A DNA stretch of 64,000 nt from JABDFW01 sp035550215 (GTDB lineage Bacteria > Bacteroidota > Bacteroidia > Chitinophagales > Chitinophagaceae): contig DASZPM010000027.1 in assembly GCA_035550215.1 (NCBI GenBank), positions 124,001-188,000 of the forward strand. Reading direction: 5' to 3'. The notes below the pieces were generated by a model. The model was given only the letters and a program-made list of their open reading frames with translations. It was not told the origin of the DNA and did not search any database. Numbering within the stretch: position 1 is the stretch's first letter; each line of letters starts with the position of its first letter. Both the position numbers and the translations under genes were made by a program. Below, one piece after another: positions 62,964 to 64,000 of the stretch.

Positions 62964-63716
62964 ATGTTGGATAATCTGAAAATATTATGGCACCAGGGCA
63001 AACAATATATTCCTGATGTAACGACAGCGAGACTGCCCGGTATTTTCAGGGGCAGGCCCGTAATCAGCTTGGAAAAAGTTGATGAATACCGGTTGACAGA
63101 GCTGTGTCCTACAAACGCAATATCTGCCCACCCGGTATGTATTGACCTGGGAAAATGCACTTTTTGTGGAGAATGTGCTGTAGCCTTTCCTGATAAAATT
63201 AGTTTCACGGACGACTACAAAATCGCAACGAATGAACGAAACAGGCTGGTGACAGAGGCGGGGCGAAACGAACCGGTAAAACTGAACCCGGCACTTATCA
63301 GGAAAGAAATTTATGAGTGCTTCGGCGGGTCATTAAAGTTGAGACAAGTATCAGCCGGGGGGGATAATAGTTGTGAAATGGAATTGAATGCCTGTGGTAA
63401 TGTAAACTTTGATATGGGGCGCTTTGGGATTGAATTTGTGGCTTCGCCCCGTCATGCGGACGGTGTTGTCATCACAGGCCCTATAACAGAAAATATGGCG
63501 CAACCGCTGCAGATATGCTACGATGCGATACCTGACCCCAAAATAATTATCCTGGCAGGAACCGATGCTATCAGCGGGGGCATTTTTGAGGGCAGCCCCG
63601 CCCTGGACAGGGGGTTTTTATCTGCATATCCTGTTGATTTATATGTGCCGGGGAACCCGGTACACCCCCTCACCTTTATCAACGGGGTGCTTGAACTGAT
63701 CCGGAAAAGAAAATGA
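62964..63716 (+). CDS. HyfI/NuoB-like small subunit fused to a ferredoxin-type domain
   Basis: 250 residues. Residues about 45-76 are ferredoxin-like with C48 (in CPT) and C65, C68, C71 (CTFCGEC). Three Cys of one motif plus the Cys-Pro of the other make one complete [4Fe-4S] site. Residues about 125-240 are the NuoB/HyfI fold: C137 remains, but D134, D201 (GTDAISGG for GACAISGG) and N231 (VPGNP for VPGCP) replace the other three ligands of the proximal cluster. The electron path to an active site therefore seems broken. It follows hyfG by 18 bp and overlaps the next gene by 4 bp. Confidence 0.85.
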   Translation: MLDNLKILWHQGKQYIPDVTTARLPGIFRGRPVISLEKVDEYRLTELCPTNAISAHPVCIDLGKCTFCGECAVAFPDKISFTDDYKIATNERNRLVTEAGRNEPVKLNPALIRKEIYECFGGSLKLRQVSAGGDNSCEMELNACGNVNFDMGRFGIEFVASPRHADGVVITGPITENMAQPLQICYDAIPDPKIIILAGTDAISGGIFEGSPALDRGFLSAYPVDLYVPGNPVHPLTFINGVLELIRKRK

Positions 63717-64000
63717 ACCGAAAGGCTGACCATACGAGGCACGCCAGGAACATAATCAAAGATGGCTTGATTCTTTTATCGCTGTTTGCATTACTTAGCT
63801 TTATTGATGTGAATACGGCGGTATTTATGTCCATAATAGTTACTGTTTTCCTGTTGACCCGCAGGGTTATGCTTGATTATAACCCGGCTGTGACCACAGA
63901 GAATTGCATAGGGGAAAATAAAAAGGTATTATCCGTTCCGGCAGGAGTAATTGTATTTGATCTCAGCAAAGTTCCTGCTATAGAATCTCTTTACAGGTAT
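63713..64000 (+). CDS. Membrane protein, partial (cut by window end), possible SulP/STAS-type C-terminus
   Basis: 96 residues are visible, starting at an ATG that overlaps the hyfI-like stop (ATGA). Hydrophobic segments at about 19-50 (GLILLSLFALLSF, then AVFMSIIVTVFLL) end in basic RRVMLDYNPA. Then KVLSVPAGVIVFDLSKVPAIESLYRY begins, reminiscent of a STAS domain as found after SulP transporters; this is a guess. Translational coupling to the Ehr genes makes it a likely accessory of that complex. Confidence 0.5.
   Translation, partial: MNRKADHTRHARNIIKDGLILLSLFALLSFIDVNTAVFMSIIVTVFLLTRRVMLDYNPAVTTENCIGENKKVLSVPAGVIVFDLSKVPAIESLYRY

Noticed and set aside
1..64000. CRISPR array or rRNA operon
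   Set aside because: No regularly spaced short repeats and no rRNA-like sequence were seen anywhere in the window.

Overview
This window comes from a Bacteroidota chromosome, most likely Sphingobacteriia/Chitinophagia (inference from gene families; no rRNA is present). The pointers are a SusC/SusD pair, type IX secretion (T9SS) C-terminal domains, an Rhs core of the Bacteroidota type, CHAT-TPR proteins, DUF6520- and DUF3892-like proteins and an IS630 element. Base composition is patchy: the SusCD block is GC-rich, while the toxin, defence and surface-protein regions are AT-rich, which suggests several acquired segments.

Layout. (1) 1-2.0 kb: 3' end of an Rhs-type protein with a zinc-metallopeptidase-like toxin tip, a possible immunity lipoprotein, and a double-HTH regulator. 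(2) 2.1-8.5 kb: a MauE/DoxX-like membrane protein, a DUF6520-like exported peptide, and a minus-strand TlpA-like/SusC/SusD operon whose TlpA gene is split by an in-frame stop. (3) 8.6-9.5 kb: a small ORF, a palindromic element, a small XRE regulator and a tRNA-like fragment. (4) 9.5-34.1 kb: a dense defence island. It holds a WYL-regulated pair of P-loop ATPases; a plus-strand module of MBL-fold protein, E2-E1-JAB triple fusion and 4-TM protein, followed by a broken second MBL gene; a truncated unknown gene; and a ten-gene minus-strand operon (XRE, WYL, ATPase, unknown protein, HsdM, HsdS, RmuC, DUF3825-like, HsdR and the truncated gene). Beyond it lie remnants of another hsdM and of a zeta-toxin-like ATPase. 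(5) 34.3-50.5 kb: two diverged copies of a ~540-bp non-coding repeat bracket a TPR-CHAT protease-like protein, a T9SS beta-propeller protein, a sigma factor, a TPR membrane protein, a secreted protein and a large LRR/IPT/T9SS protein. (6) 50.6-52.1 kb: decayed secreted-protein fragments, one interrupted by an IS630 element. (7) 52.1-64.0 kb: a Crp/Fnr regulator divergent from a long operon encoding a GcvH-like protein, DUF983, a methyltransferase and a complete Hyf/Ehr-type membrane complex (two HyfB, HyfC, HyfE, HyfF, fused NuoC/D-like HyfG, fused ferredoxin/NuoB-like HyfI), followed by a membrane protein cut by the window end.

How the genes work together. The most unusual module is at 14.7-18.9 kb: all catalytic residues of a ubiquitin-conjugation-like pathway (E2 Cys, E1 nucleotide loop and Cys, JAMM site) lie in one polypeptide, between an MBL-fold protein and a 4-TM protein. 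No CD-NTase is present and no ubiquitin-like gene is recognisable. The second notable locus is the Ehr complex at the right end. The hydrogenase-like large subunit has lost its L1 nickel cysteines, and the small subunit has kept only one of the four proximal-cluster cysteines. This points to an ion-translocating machine that is neither a hydrogenase nor a standard complex I.
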